The position numbers and the translations under genes are program-made. This document shows, piece by piece, positions 1-8,472 of a stretch of DNA of 23,270 bases (positions are counted from its first letter, which is position 1; each line of letters begins with the position of its first letter). Location: positions 2,438-25,707 of the forward strand of contig CAJUMT010000022.1 of assembly GCA_910587495.1 (NCBI GenBank). Reading direction: 5' to 3'. Source of the stretch: an uncultured Lachnospiraceae bacterium (GTDB lineage: Bacteria; Bacillota_A; Clostridia; Lachnospirales; Lachnospiraceae). The notes below the pieces were generated by a model. The model was not told where the DNA came from, made no database searches, and saw only the letters and a list, made by a program, of their open reading frames with translations.

Positions 1-99
1 TTTACTCCACTTCACCGAAATTTCAGATACTTTATATGCTACGCTATGCCATTTTATAACACCTATACATATTTGTTTACAAGAAGGAGAATACCTATT

Positions 100-176
100 G
101 TGAAATACTTAATCTTAACATCTGATGATGACGAAATATTTTATGATTTATCGGATATTAACAAAATCGTTTCCGA
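100..176 (+). pseudogene. possible 5' stub of an unknown gene, cut by transposase sequence
   Basis: An AAGGAG ribosome-binding-like sequence at 83-88 precedes a GTG at 100 that opens a frame beginning VKYLILTSDDDEIFYDL. The frame runs on to 231, but from about position 177 the DNA is better read in another frame as transposase. Only the first 25 or so codons could therefore belong to the original gene. I do not recognise the peptide. It may be the start of a host gene interrupted by the IS fragment, or chance. Positions 1-99 hold nothing else that I can support. Confidence 0.2.
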
Positions 177-1166
177 CTACGCAGCCGTTCATTTGCAGAT
201 GCACGGATCAGGAATAAATACTGGCAGGTAATTGTGGACGGGACGCAGATTCACAGCAGCCGCAGAAAACTGGATGAAAAAAGCCTTTACAGGGTTCATA
301 ATAAGGGAACTGACAGGGAATATACGGAATATTACTATTATATATTGGAAGCAAAAATTGTCCTCCACCCGGACATTATTGTAAGCATTATGACAGAATT
401 TGTTGAAAATACGGATGGGGAAGAAGCGGAAAAACAGGACTGTGAAAGAAAGGCATGTTACAGGCTGATGGAACGGTTTAAGAAGGAATTCCCAAGGCTT
501 CCCGCCTGTTTGTGTGCAGACAGCCTTTATGCTTGTGAAAGTTTCTTTAAAAAATGCCATGACAGCGGATGGCATTATATCCTGCGTTATAAGCAAGGCA
601 GCATCCCAACAATTGCGGATGAATACAGGAGGCTGAAAAAAATAGAAAAAAACTGCCGGAAACAGGAACTTGGCGATGGTGCCTGCTGGCATGACTTTGT
701 AACGGATATTGATTATAACGGGCGTAAAATAAATATTATAGAATACAGGGAAGAAAGGGATGTGCAGATAAAAAAGGGGAAGAGGAAAGGGGAAACAAAG
801 AATATAAAAGCAGGGTTCCTGTTCCTGACAGACCTTCCTGTCAGCCAAAAAAATGTGGCTGCCCTGACAGAAACAGGGAGACGGCGGTGGAAAATTGAAA
901 ATGAAGGTTTTAATACGCAGAAAAGACACGGTTATTTTCTGGAACATTTATTCAGCAGGAATTACCAGGCACTAAAAAACCATTATTACTTGATACAGAT
1001 CGGGCATATGATATCCCAGGTAATGGAGGCATGGGAAAAACTCTGGAAGAAAGCAGCGCTGTCCCTGTCAGAAAAGCACAGCCGGATATTTGAATCATTC
1101 CAGAACGTAAAGTTATCTGAATACCGGCATGAAACAGGAAAGCGGTTCCAGATAAGGTTCCAGTAA
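162..1166 (+). pseudogene. IS transposase, DDE type (IS4-superfamily-like), 5'-truncated
   Basis: The frame is open from 162, directly after a stop at 159-161, and reads as transposase from about 177 (LRSRSFADARIRNKYWQ). It carries the three acidic regions of a DDE transposase: DGTQ at about 237-248, ADSLYA near 517-534, and the C-terminal WKIEN-EGFN block near 892-912 followed by a Lys/Arg-rich stretch and LEH. The N-terminal part, with the HFFPDL and DPRNQGYITY-type sequence seen in the related fragment at 21616, is missing, so the copy cannot be functional. The GTG at 234 can start a frame but would omit conserved sequence. The C-terminus and the right terminal repeat are intact. Exact IS family not determined. 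Confidence 0.8.
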
Positions 1167-1237
1167 TGGAATGCACTGGAAAGGGGTGATGCCTGGATAT
1201 GCAAAATAAACGGAAAGTGTTTTTCAAAACTACAGCA

Positions 1238-1253
1238 GGGGGGAGTTTTTTTG
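1238..1253 (+). repeat. right terminal inverted repeat of the left IS fragment
   Basis: The G6-AG-T7-G tract here is the near reverse complement of the C-A7-CCTCCC tract at 21520-21533, which lies at the left end of the related IS fragment at the other side of the window. It sits 72 bp past the transposase stop, as expected for an IS end. The exact outer boundary is not certain. Confidence 0.5.
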
Positions 1254-1311
1254 TTTAAAAATACCGTCACCAAAAGCTGCAAAATGTTGAAAGATATATG
1301 TAATTAAAACT

Positions 1312-1320
1312 GACAGCCCC
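1312..1320. repeat. remnant of the GACAGCCCC intergenic repeat
   Basis: GACAGCCCC is the 3' terminal arm of the two structured repeats at 2245-2336 and 11999-12095. The matching AGCTGTC arm expected about 85 bp upstream is absent, because IS sequence lies there. The simplest reading is that IS insertion removed the left half. Nine bases alone are weak evidence. Confidence 0.3.
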
Positions 1321-1358
1321 ATAATTTAATCGTCAGTGCTGAATTATATGATAAAGAA

Positions 1359-1387
1359 TTGTCATAAAACAAAGAATATGATATAAT
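1359..1387 (+). promoter_or_regulatory. sigma-A promoter of the yesL-like gene
   Basis: TTGTCA (1359-1364) and a perfect TATAAT (1382-1387) are separated by 17 bp. The predicted start site is near 1394, giving a leader of about 150 nt before the ATG at 1547. Unlike the minus-strand promoters of the locus it has a good -35 box and no AAAATCATG operator, so basal expression is likely. The leader holds the palindrome at 1398-1416 and otherwise nothing I recognise. Confidence 0.7.
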
Positions 1388-1397
1388 ACCAGTCAGT

Positions 1398-1416
1398 GAA
1401 TAGTCTGGGACTATTC
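1398..1416. promoter_or_regulatory. perfect palindrome at the start of the yesL leader
   Basis: GAATAGTC-TGG-GACTATTC is a perfect 8-bp inverted repeat with a 3-nt loop. It spans about +5 to +23 relative to the predicted start. It could be a repressor operator blocking promoter escape or a 5'-terminal mRNA-stabilising hairpin. Confidence 0.5.
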
Positions 1417-1546
1417 TTAAGCGAAAACTCAACATAACAAACCAAAATACAGTAATAGAATTTCTGACAGAAGCAAAATGCTTTGTTCTGAAAATTTGAA
1501 AGTGAAGTTTTCAAACAGTCTGCCCACAACCGAAAAGGAGAAAACC

Positions 1547-2179
1547 ATGAACGAACTGCTTCATCCTGATAATCCAATCATCCGCTTTCTAACCCGTTTA
1601 TTTGACCTGATGCTTCTGAATCTTCTATTTATCATCAGCTGCATTCCCATTGTAACAATCGGCGCTGCAATCTCTGCCACCTATCACGTAATCTTTAAAA
1701 TCATTGATAAAAAGGATCCTTATATTGTCAAAAGCTACTTCAAAGCTATGAAAGAAAACTTTAAACACGCAACACTGCTATGGATTTTGATTTTATCTGC
1801 CGGCATCTGTATCAACACTGCTTTGTTTTTCATTTATAATATACCTGATAAAAAATTTGAATTCTTACAGATACCAATATGTTTGTTTATTTTCATACTT
1901 TTATCTGTGGCAGTATATGCATTCCCTCTTTTATCCCGCTATCAATGCAGCATGAAGCAGCTTTTAAAGAATACAATGATATTAAGCTTTACCAACATTC
2001 CTGCCACAGTTATAATCGCAGTTTTTCCACTTGGCATTTTTTATCTGGCATCTGCTTTTGACATCAATCTGGCTGCAGCCTGCGGTTTTTTCTTCACGAT
2101 TGGCTGTTCGGGAATTATGTACATTGCTTCATTTGTTCTTTTTCGAATATTTAAAAAATATGAAAATGGCAAACTCTAA
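1547..2179 (+). CDS. YesL family (DUF624) integral membrane protein
   Basis: A predicted 210-residue membrane protein. The start at 1547 has AAAGGAG 7 bases upstream and begins MNELLHPDNPIIRFL; an in-frame ATG at 1478 lacks a ribosome binding site. The N-terminal stretch (PIIRFLTRLFDLMLLNLLF, then a SCIPIVTIGAA motif) is the signature of the YesL/DUF624 family. There are about five hydrophobic segments and a short basic C-terminus. Family members typically sit beside CUT1 sugar transporters and YesMN-type regulators; their biochemical role is not established, and a role with the transporter is assumed from context only. Here it converges on the GH3 gene and has its own promoter, so it is not co-transcribed with the minus-strand sugar genes. 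Its 3' flank holds the structured repeat at 2245-2336. Confidence 0.85.
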   Translation: MNELLHPDNPIIRFLTRLFDLMLLNLLFIISCIPIVTIGAAISATYHVIFKIIDKKDPYIVKSYFKAMKENFKHATLLWILILSAGICINTALFFIYNIPDKKFEFLQIPICLFIFILLSVAVYAFPLLSRYQCSMKQLLKNTMILSFTNIPATVIIAVFPLGIFYLASAFDINLAAACGFFFTIGCSGIMYIASFVLFRIFKKYENGKL

Positions 2180-2244
2180 TTCTTGTATGGATGGAGCGTC
2201 GAGTCTGCATATCTGCTGATCTGGATTTATCTCTAAAAATAATC

Positions 2245-2336
2245 GGAGCTGTCACATTAAGTATAGTATATACAAAGTAGTATTTATACAAAAACATACT
2301 ACATATTGTATAGAAACTCCTTAACAAGACAGCCCC
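2245..2336. repeat. structured intergenic repeat, copy 1 (AGCTGTC...GACAGCCCC)
   Basis: The outer arms GGAGCTGTC and GACAGCCCC pair over nine positions with one mismatch. Nested inside are perfect 7-bp helices TATACAA/TTGTATA (2269-2275 with 2306-2312) and GTAGTAT/ATACTAC (2277-2283 with 2296-2302), giving one long rod. It lies between the convergent yesL-like and GH3 genes and may act as a bidirectional terminator or 3'-end protector, although neither side has a clear U-tract. The same architecture recurs at 11999-12095. Confidence 0.6.
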
Positions 2337-2389
2337 AATATCACCAGAATTTAAAAACTAAATCATTTAATCATATTTCTAATATATTT

Positions 2390-4840
2390 TTACTTACTTA
2401 ATCTTTCAATCATTGCAAGAATCCGTCCTGCACATTCCCGGACTACTGTTTCTGAAAGCTGCCCTTGCGCATATGCACGGCGGATACTCTCGTCGTCATT
2501 CAAATTTCCCGGCATAATAATGTCATTCCCAGCAGCTGCGCACTGCCACGGCACGCTTCCGTCCTCAGGAACTGTTGTATTCCAGTCAGACATAATCACC
2601 CCTTCAAATCCCCACTCCTGACGCGCAACCGTCTGGCACAGCTGACGGCTGTTTGCTGCATGGGTTCCGTTTATGCAGTTATAAGAAGACATGATCGCTG
2701 CCGGCGCACTCTCCTTTACCACGATCTCAAATCCGCGGAAATATATTTCTCGAAGAGCCCGCTCAGAAATACATACATTTACTCCCATCCGGTTATCCTC
2801 CTGATTATTGCAGGCAAAATGCTTGATAGTCACGCCGCATGTCTTATGGCTCTGCACACCGACAGTTACAGCTGCTGCAATCATGCCTGACAAAAGCGGA
2901 TCTTCCGAATAATATTCAAAATTACGTCCGCACAGCGGATTCCTTTGGATATTCATGCCAGGCGCCAGCCACAGGTCCACATGGAACTCCTCCATCTCAA
3001 CAGCAATCGCACTGCCAAACTCACGCACCAGTTCCAGATCCCACGTCTGCGCCAATGCTGTCCCGACAGGAAACGCAGTACAGTACTGATAATAAGTGTC
3101 TGCATCTTCGTGCAGCTGAACATCTTCTAAGAACCCGTTTTCCAGTGAACCAAGAACGCCAACGCCGTATACGATATCTGTCCTCATATCCACCTCATAG
3201 CTCTGACGCAGACGGAGGCCGGCCGGGCCGTCTGCCATAATCAGGGAACGTATCCCATACATTTCTTCTAATGCTTCCGTCGTCTCTCCGGCAGAACCGG
3301 GAACGCGGATGCCGGCAGAGCCAAGCGTACTCGCACCCTGCGTAATATTGCCGTACAAGAGTGGTATCAGCTCCTCTACAGGCTGCTTTCCAGCAGCCGG
3401 AGCATGGTACGTTTTCCGCTTCTCTTCCTGCGGTGCAAAACGAATAACTGTTATCCCCTGCTTTTCTGCCTGATCAAGCCATTTTTCAGCCTTGCTGACC
3501 GCAGTCTGTGACACGCCGAATTCTTTAAATGACGCCTCCGGGCATATCTTTTCTGTCCGTTCCAATACCGCAAGCTGCGGAACCTCCAGCACTGCCGCAA
3601 GCTGCAGGCAGGCAGAATGCTTTCCAATCCATACGCCATATTTTCCTGCTTCAACGACCCATGCACTCATCTGCTCTGAAAAGCTGGCAAGCTGCTTTTG
3701 CCTGACAAAAACTGTAATCTGCTGCATGCCGCCCGGCGGTATTACATCCGTTTTCGCAAAACCTGCCAGCCTGTGGTATTCCATTGCAGTACCCGTCTGC
3801 GGCGGTGTCACGTATACCTGCACCACTTCCCTGCCAGAATAATGCTCTCCGGTATTTTTTACCGATACCGTTACTTTTATACCAGCTTCTACGATCTGAA
3901 CGCCTTCAAACTTCATAGAAAAGTCTGTATAAGAAAGTCCGAACCCAAACGGAAACAGCGGCCTGATGCCAAAGCTGTCAAAATACCGGTATCCGACATA
4001 TATGCCTTCCCGGTATTCCTCCGTCGTAAGGTCTCCGTTTAAATAACTGTAGTCTTCGGCAGACGGATAATCCTCATAAGCTCTCGCCCATGTAGTAGTC
4101 AGCCTGCCTTCCGGCACCGCCCTGCCAAACAGAACATCTGCCACTGCATGTCCGCCCTCCTGCCCAGGCAGGGAAATATTTAAAACTGCCCTGATATATT
4201 CTGCTTCCTTTAAGATGTCGGTTAATTCTACTGGAGCGCCGACATTTAAGATCAGCACAATCGGCATACGCTCCCGGTTCAGGTATAATAGATCCTCCCG
4301 TTCGCTGCTGCTTAAATAATAATCTCCTTCTTCCCTGCGCCTGTCTCTGCCCTCACCGGAAATACGACTGATGACATAAACGGCAGCTGACGCCCCTTCC
4401 AGATCTGCGGCTTCAATCCTTCTTCCCTGCGGAAGCACAAACGGATTATCGGCATAGGCATCAAACGGATTGTCTACCAGCTTCGCAGCCTGAAGCACCT
4501 TTTCCTTCCATGCGTTCCTTGCCGCTTCATAGCGTTTTTGATAATCTTCCAGCCAGTCTATGTCAGCTACCGACCTTCCGGCCTCTGTAAATCCCCGATA
4601 AATGGAGATATTTTCACGATTGTTGACATCACCGGAGCCAATGCCGCCCTTGACCGTATGGCCCGCACCGCTTCCAAACAGCGCAACAGTAATGGATTCC
4701 TCAAATGGAAGCAGCCCCTCATTCTTTAGTAAAACAATTCCTTCCGCCGCCGCGCGCCGCGCTAAAAATCCATGTGCAAGCTCCCGTTTTGACGGTTTCT
4801 GCATCAATGTACCGCTATGATTCCAGTTTAAATTCCCCAT
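2390..4840 (-). CDS. GH3 beta-glucosidase with permuted domain order
   Basis: An 816-residue cytoplasmic enzyme (no signal peptide) expected to hydrolyse beta-glucosides released from imported oligosaccharides. Glycoside hydrolase family 3 normally has the barrel first and the alpha/beta sandwich second. Here the order is reversed: the sandwich domain motif AAEGIVLLKNEGLLPF is at residues 31-46, an SGEGRDR motif with the presumed acid/base Glu163 follows, a fibronectin III-like segment lies at about 335-412, and the barrel comes last, with KHFACN at 673-678 and the nucleophile motif MSDW (Asp752). This permuted form is known from rumen and gut Firmicutes such as Butyrivibrio and Ruminococcus. 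Both catalytic motifs are intact. The start has GGAAAGG upstream. It is the last gene of the transporter cluster, 160 bp after the permease, and may have its own promoter. Substrate linkage cannot be read from the sequence. Confidence 0.92.
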   Translation of the reverse strand: MGNLNWNHSGTLMQKPSKRELAHGFLARRAAAEGIVLLKNEGLLPFEESITVALFGSGAGHTVKGGIGSGDVNNRENISIYRGFTEAGRSVADIDWLEDYQKRYEAARNAWKEKVLQAAKLVDNPFDAYADNPFVLPQGRRIEAADLEGASAAVYVISRISGEGRDRRREEGDYYLSSSEREDLLYLNRERMPIVLILNVGAPVELTDILKEAEYIRAVLNISLPGQEGGHAVADVLFGRAVPEGRLTTTWARAYEDYPSAEDYSYLNGDLTTEEYREGIYVGYRYFDSFGIRPLFPFGFGLSYTDFSMKFEGVQIVEAGIKVTVSVKNTGEHYSGREVVQVYVTPPQTGTAMEYHRLAGFAKTDVIPPGGMQQITVFVRQKQLASFSEQMSAWVVEAGKYGVWIGKHSACLQLAAVLEVPQLAVLERTEKICPEASFKEFGVSQTAVSKAEKWLDQAEKQGITVIRFAPQEEKRKTYHAPAAGKQPVEELIPLLYGNITQGASTLGSAGIRVPGSAGETTEALEEMYGIRSLIMADGPAGLRLRQSYEVDMRTDIVYGVGVLGSLENGFLEDVQLHEDADTYYQYCTAFPVGTALAQTWDLELVREFGSAIAVEMEEFHVDLWLAPGMNIQRNPLCGRNFEYYSEDPLLSGMIAAAVTVGVQSHKTCGVTIKHFACNNQEDNRMGVNVCISERALREIYFRGFEIVVKESAPAAIMSSYNCINGTHAANSRQLCQTVARQEWGFEGVIMSDWNTTVPEDGSVPWQCAAAGNDIIMPGNLNDDESIRRAYAQGQLSETVVRECAGRILAMIERLSK

Positions 4841-4876
4841 AACTATTCCTTTCCTGATTTCCTGTTATTTGATAGC

Positions 4877-4943
4877 AAAAAGACTTCCACAGCCGTCACA
4901 TACGTTTATTCGCAATATAACAGCTATGTAAGTCTTTTGTCTA
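4877..4943 (-). promoter_or_regulatory. hairpin and candidate promoter ahead of GH3
   Basis: In the 160-bp gap before GH3, a perfect 9-bp inverted repeat (AAAAGACTT at 4877-4885 with AAGTCTTTT at 4930-4938) encloses 44 nt. On the minus strand its 3' arm ends in five T, so it could partly terminate transcription from the transporter genes. The same stretch contains TAGACA (4938-4943) and TATATT (4914-4919) 18 bp apart, a possible internal promoter. Both readings are tentative. Confidence 0.35.
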
Positions 4944-5000
4944 AAATCTCACTCTGCGATGATTATTCCAAAACACTGCCATGCATCGCTCCTGCAAAGT

Positions 5001-5846
5001 TTACTCCTTAACACCGCCAAGCGTTACACCTGCGATAATATACTTAGATAAGAGCAGATATACAAAGATGATCGGCACAATCGCGATCGTAATCATCATA
5101 TAAATCTTGCCCATATCAAAATTCATATAATCCGCGCCTCGAAGCGTTGCAATCAGAATCGGCACCGTCATCTTATTCTTCGACTGTATTACCAGTGCCG
5201 GAACGAAGTAATTATTCCAGGAACCTACAAAGGAAAAGATCGCCTGTACTGCAATCGCCGGCTTCATAATCGGAAGCACGATTTTGTTAAATGTCCAAAA
5301 TTCCCCAGAGCCATCGATTCTAGCCGCTTCAACAAGAGACAGCGGAAGGGAAGACTGCAGATAGCTGTACATAAAGTAAAATACAGACGGTGAAGCAATC
5401 GACGGAATAATCAGCGGAAGCAGCGAATCATACATTCCCATATTCGTAATCAAGCGCAGAAATCCCATAGCAGTAACCTGTGTCGGCATGACAAGAATCG
5501 CCATAATAAATGTAAATGCCACTTTTTTAAGCTTAAAATCATATACGTACAATCCATAAGCTGTCAGTGCCGAAAAATAAGTACAGATTGCCGCGGAACA
5601 GCCGGAAACAATCAGGCTGTTTATAATTCCCCGAAACATCGGGAAAGAACCGTCATTTGCCACACTGTTCAAATTTTTTAACAGGTATGAGCCCGGCAGG
5701 GCCGAAAACCCTTTCTGTAAATCTGCATGTGAACGTGTCGCATTAATAAACAGGATATAAAAGAAAAACAGACACATAAATGACAGAATAATAAGTACCG
5801 TATGTGCCAGAATACTCCGGCCTCGGCCTGATGTATTTGATTTCAT
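5001..5846 (-). CDS. carbohydrate ABC transporter permease, MalG type (CUT1)
   Basis: A 281-residue inner-membrane permease, the second of a pair. It has an N-terminal membrane segment (about 14-34), further hydrophobic segments, the cytoplasmic EAA loop (EAARIDGSGEFWTFNKIVLP, about 184-203) that docks the ATPase, and the typical C-terminus GVTLGGVKE. The start is supported by AAGGAGA six bases upstream, which lies in the end of the preceding gene; only 3 nt separate the two genes, so they are almost certainly translationally coupled. Context (binding protein, partner permease, GH3, GH94) points to import of beta-gluco-oligosaccharides. No ATPase is encoded nearby, as is common for CUT1 systems in Firmicutes, which share an MsmX/MsmK-type ATPase. 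Confidence 0.92.
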   Translation of the reverse strand: MKSNTSGRGRSILAHTVLIILSFMCLFFFYILFINATRSHADLQKGFSALPGSYLLKNLNSVANDGSFPMFRGIINSLIVSGCSAAICTYFSALTAYGLYVYDFKLKKVAFTFIMAILVMPTQVTAMGFLRLITNMGMYDSLLPLIIPSIASPSVFYFMYSYLQSSLPLSLVEAARIDGSGEFWTFNKIVLPIMKPAIAVQAIFSFVGSWNNYFVPALVIQSKNKMTVPILIATLRGADYMNFDMGKIYMMITIAIVPIIFVYLLLSKYIIAGVTLGGVKE

Positions 5847-5849
5847 AAG

Positions 5850-6800
5850 TTATCTCCTTCCTGCCTTTTTTGCTTTTTTTGCAGCTGCCTTCGAACCATC
5901 CGGGTCGTCGTCATTTGTGATCTTATAGGTAATAAAGCACAGTATGCCCGCTACGATAAACAGATAGACTGACAATGCGCCTGCCATGCCATAGTTCTTG
6001 CTCTTCAAATGGCTGTTTAAGAACATGATAAGCGTCATAGATGTACGGTCCGGCGTACCCTGCCCGTTTGTCAGAATCTGTGGAACATCGAACATCTGGA
6101 GTCCGCCGATAATGGATGTAATTAAAGTATAAGCCAGAATCGGACGAATCAGAGGGAGCGTAATATAAAAGAACCTTTTCATGCTGTTGCAGCCGTCCAG
6201 CTCAGCAGCTTCAAAAATATCCGGGCTGATACCCATAATCGCAGCCATCAGCATAATCGTCGTATTTCCGAACCACATCAAAAAGTTCATCAGCCCTACA
6301 AGAGCCCTTGTTCCAAATACGGAGCCTAAAAAATCAATCGGTTCTTTGATTAATCCGACCGACGTCAGAATCGAATTGATAGGCCCGCCGGTTGAAAACA
6401 TCGTAAAAAACAGCATTGCGAATGCAGATGCCATAATCAGGTTCGGCAGATAAATGACCACCTTAAAAAACTGGGTACAGCGGATTTTCAGACGTGCATC
6501 TACAAACCATGACGCAAGCAGAAGCGCTACGACGATCTGCGGGATAAATCCGATCATCCACAAAATAAACGTATTGCCGGCGTATTTGAGCATATCTGAT
6601 TTCAGCAGCTCTATATAATTTGCCATACCAATGAAATTCGGCCCGATTTCTTTTAATCCCGAACGATAATATTCAAAAAAGCTGTACCGGATCGTATCTG
6701 CCAGAGGTATTAAGGAAAAAATGAAAAAACTAACGAAAAAAGGAAGAATAAATATGTATCCCCATTTCGAATAATCAATACTTCCGCCTTTCTTTTTCAT
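5850..6800 (-). CDS. carbohydrate ABC transporter permease, MalF/UgpA type (CUT1)
   Basis: A 316-residue permease from the ATG at 6800, about ten bases after an AAAGG ribosome binding site. An upstream in-frame ATG at 6807-6809 abuts that site and is less likely, so the start is uncertain by three codons. It begins with a basic stretch, then a membrane segment (YIFILPFFVSFFIFSLIP), five further segments, and the EAA loop EAAELDGCNSMKRFFYITLP that contacts the ATPase. The C-terminus is highly basic and Ala/Lys-rich, unlike most family members but probably just a cytoplasmic tail. It forms the channel heterodimer with the following permease. An 82-bp gap with a hairpin separates it from the upstream binding-protein gene. 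Confidence 0.9.
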   Translation of the reverse strand: MKKKGGSIDYSKWGYIFILPFFVSFFIFSLIPLADTIRYSFFEYYRSGLKEIGPNFIGMANYIELLKSDMLKYAGNTFILWMIGFIPQIVVALLLASWFVDARLKIRCTQFFKVVIYLPNLIMASAFAMLFFTMFSTGGPINSILTSVGLIKEPIDFLGSVFGTRALVGLMNFLMWFGNTTIMLMAAIMGISPDIFEAAELDGCNSMKRFFYITLPLIRPILAYTLITSIIGGLQMFDVPQILTNGQGTPDRTSMTLIMFLNSHLKSKNYGMAGALSVYLFIVAGILCFITYKITNDDDPDGSKAAAKKAKKAGRR

Positions 6801-6849
6801 AAGGGTCATTCCTTTCTTTTTCTATTCTGCTTCTATTCTTTTGTGTGCC

Positions 6850-6879
6850 GCCGCGCTGAGCAAAAAGCCATCGCGCGGC
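6850..6879 (-). other. GC-rich hairpin between binding protein and permease genes
   Basis: GCCGCGC (6850-6856) pairs perfectly with GCGCGGC (6873-6879) around a 16-nt loop, just after the binding-protein stop at 6892. There is no U-tract after it on the minus strand. Such intercistronic hairpins often protect the abundant binding-protein message or reduce read-through into permease genes, as in malE-malF. Confidence 0.55.
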
Positions 6880-6891
6880 AGCCTCTTAGTA

Positions 6892-8337
6892 TTATTCCGG
6901 CCACTGAATCTCCGTAAGGTCTGCGTAACGCTCCCTGATTGCTGTTTCAAAATTCTGCTTTGCTTTTTCAAAATCAACTTTGCCCTGGAAATAATCACTA
7001 AACGCACTCTGGATTAATTCAACACTTCCCTGGTCATAAGCAGAAAGCGGCGCGATCTTAACACCCTCAGCCGCAGGGGCGAAATATTCAAATGTATTCT
7101 GTCCGCCAAGGAATTTGGAAGCATAGGTCTTGCTGTCCTTGGCAGCTTCCTGCATACCGCTTTTTGTATTTGTATAATCTAAGAATTTCTGGGAAATCTC
7201 TAACAAATTATCTTTATCAGCGGTTAAAGAAAGCATAATATCTTTCACATATTTTGGATTATCCGTACCCTGACATGCAATGATATAGGAACCGCCCCAG
7301 TTGTAATCCTGCGGAGCTTTTGTAACAGCCCATACGCCGTTATCACCGTCCCAGTTCTTTTTCAGCGTAAAGTCAATTCCCCATGCCGGGAACAGGAAGG
7401 AGAACACTTTCGATGTAGAGCCCATTGTCTTGTTCCAGTCATCGTTAAACTGTCCCTTTACACTCTTATCCAGATATCCCGCATCCAGCCATTCCTTGGA
7501 ATCCCTGACCCAGTCCATAATCTTCTGGTCAACCTTTAATACCGTAGATCCTGCGCTGACCCATGGCTCAGAAATGCTGTTTCCATACAGACGGAACGTA
7601 TCCGCATAGGAAGAAAATGTATAGTATCCGGCTTTCTTAAGCTCCGCCGCGGTTTCCTTCATCGTATCCCAGTCTTTGACTTTTTCACCGACCTCTGTCG
7701 GGTCGTCCGTGCCGAACACTTCCTTGGCAATATCACGACGATATACCAAAAGTCCCGGGCAGCACTGCCATGTAGAAGCTCTCTGCACGCCGTTTACATC
7801 CGAAGCGATCACTTTTGTAAAATCATACTGGTCTGACAAATCGGTTTCCGGGTTAATGCCTAAATCTTCCAGCGGCATTGCCACATCCACATCTGCGTCT
7901 GTATACTTGAATACATAATCTGTCTCCGCCAGGAAAATATCGATCTTGTCATCATCCGCCGCGTCTGCCTGATTCATCAGCGCTTCATCCAGCTTCTGCT
8001 GATACACTCCGTCCTGATTCGGATTTACAATCCAGTGGATTTCTGTCCCATCATTTAATGTAGTAACCGTCTTGTCAGCAGATGTTTCCTTTACTTCCGG
8101 ATAAACAGCCTCTATACGCTCACGGAACTCATCATTCCAGCTATAGATGTTAATCACCCTGCCGTCGCCTTCAAAGCCTCCGGAAGCATCGACACCCTGG
8201 CTGTCTCCTGCATCCTGGCCGCTGTCAGAACCCTGCTGGTCTCCTCCGCTTGACTCCCCGCTCTGACTGCCACATCCGGCCAGAGAACCAGCTGTTACGG
8301 CTGCCGCCAGCATCATGCATACCAATTTCCTTTTCAT
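6892..8337 (-). CDS. sugar-binding lipoprotein of the CUT1 ABC transporter
   Basis: A 481-residue extracellular solute-binding protein (bacterial family 1). It has a lipoprotein signal with basic start, hydrophobic core and lipobox LAGC, placing the lipidated cysteine at residue 22. A Ser/Gly/Asp-rich linker follows (about 23-58), then the binding fold beginning VINIYSWNDEF. The size and the Trp/Tyr-rich body fit oligosaccharide binders. The start has a strong AAAGGAGG site. It heads the cluster with two permeases and GH3 and is preceded by its own promoter with an AraC-type operator, so it is probably induced with the neighbouring GH94 gene. Beta-gluco-oligosaccharides are the likely ligand, inferred from neighbours. 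Confidence 0.9.
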   Translation of the reverse strand: MKRKLVCMMLAAAVTAGSLAGCGSQSGESSGGDQQGSDSGQDAGDSQGVDASGGFEGDGRVINIYSWNDEFRERIEAVYPEVKETSADKTVTTLNDGTEIHWIVNPNQDGVYQQKLDEALMNQADAADDDKIDIFLAETDYVFKYTDADVDVAMPLEDLGINPETDLSDQYDFTKVIASDVNGVQRASTWQCCPGLLVYRRDIAKEVFGTDDPTEVGEKVKDWDTMKETAAELKKAGYYTFSSYADTFRLYGNSISEPWVSAGSTVLKVDQKIMDWVRDSKEWLDAGYLDKSVKGQFNDDWNKTMGSTSKVFSFLFPAWGIDFTLKKNWDGDNGVWAVTKAPQDYNWGGSYIIACQGTDNPKYVKDIMLSLTADKDNLLEISQKFLDYTNTKSGMQEAAKDSKTYASKFLGGQNTFEYFAPAAEGVKIAPLSAYDQGSVELIQSAFSDYFQGKVDFEKAKQNFETAIRERYADLTEIQWPE

Positions 8338-8399
8338 AAAACTTATCCTCCTTTGATTTTATAAATATTTTATATAGCTTTATTGCTTTTGTTAGATAC

Positions 8400-8466
8400 A
8401 TTATAAAAAATTTATATCCTCCGATATACCATTAACATGTAAAAAACATCAAAATCATGACATAAT
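8400..8466 (-). promoter_or_regulatory. activator-dependent promoter of the transporter operon, with operator
   Basis: On the minus strand a perfect TATAAT lies at 8400-8405, predicting a start near 8393. The -35 position (8423-8428) is TATATC, which does not match consensus. Upstream is the motif TCAAAATCATG-AC-ATAAT (8449-8466 on the plus strand), whose AAAAT begins 46 nt from the -10 box, exactly as in two other promoters of the locus. A separate palindrome, TATATC-CTCC-GATATA at 8413-8428, covers the -35 region and could be a second protein site. Confidence 0.6.
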
Positions 8467-8472
8467 ATGAAT

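Noticed and set aside
189..947. Long minus-strand open frame opposite the transposase
   Set aside because: Phe/Pro-rich composition and no recognisable motif; a shadow of the transposase reading frame.
2245..2336. Simple intrinsic terminator
   Set aside because: The stem is strong but neither strand has a U-tract after it, and the same ends recur elsewhere, so a structured repeat is the better description.
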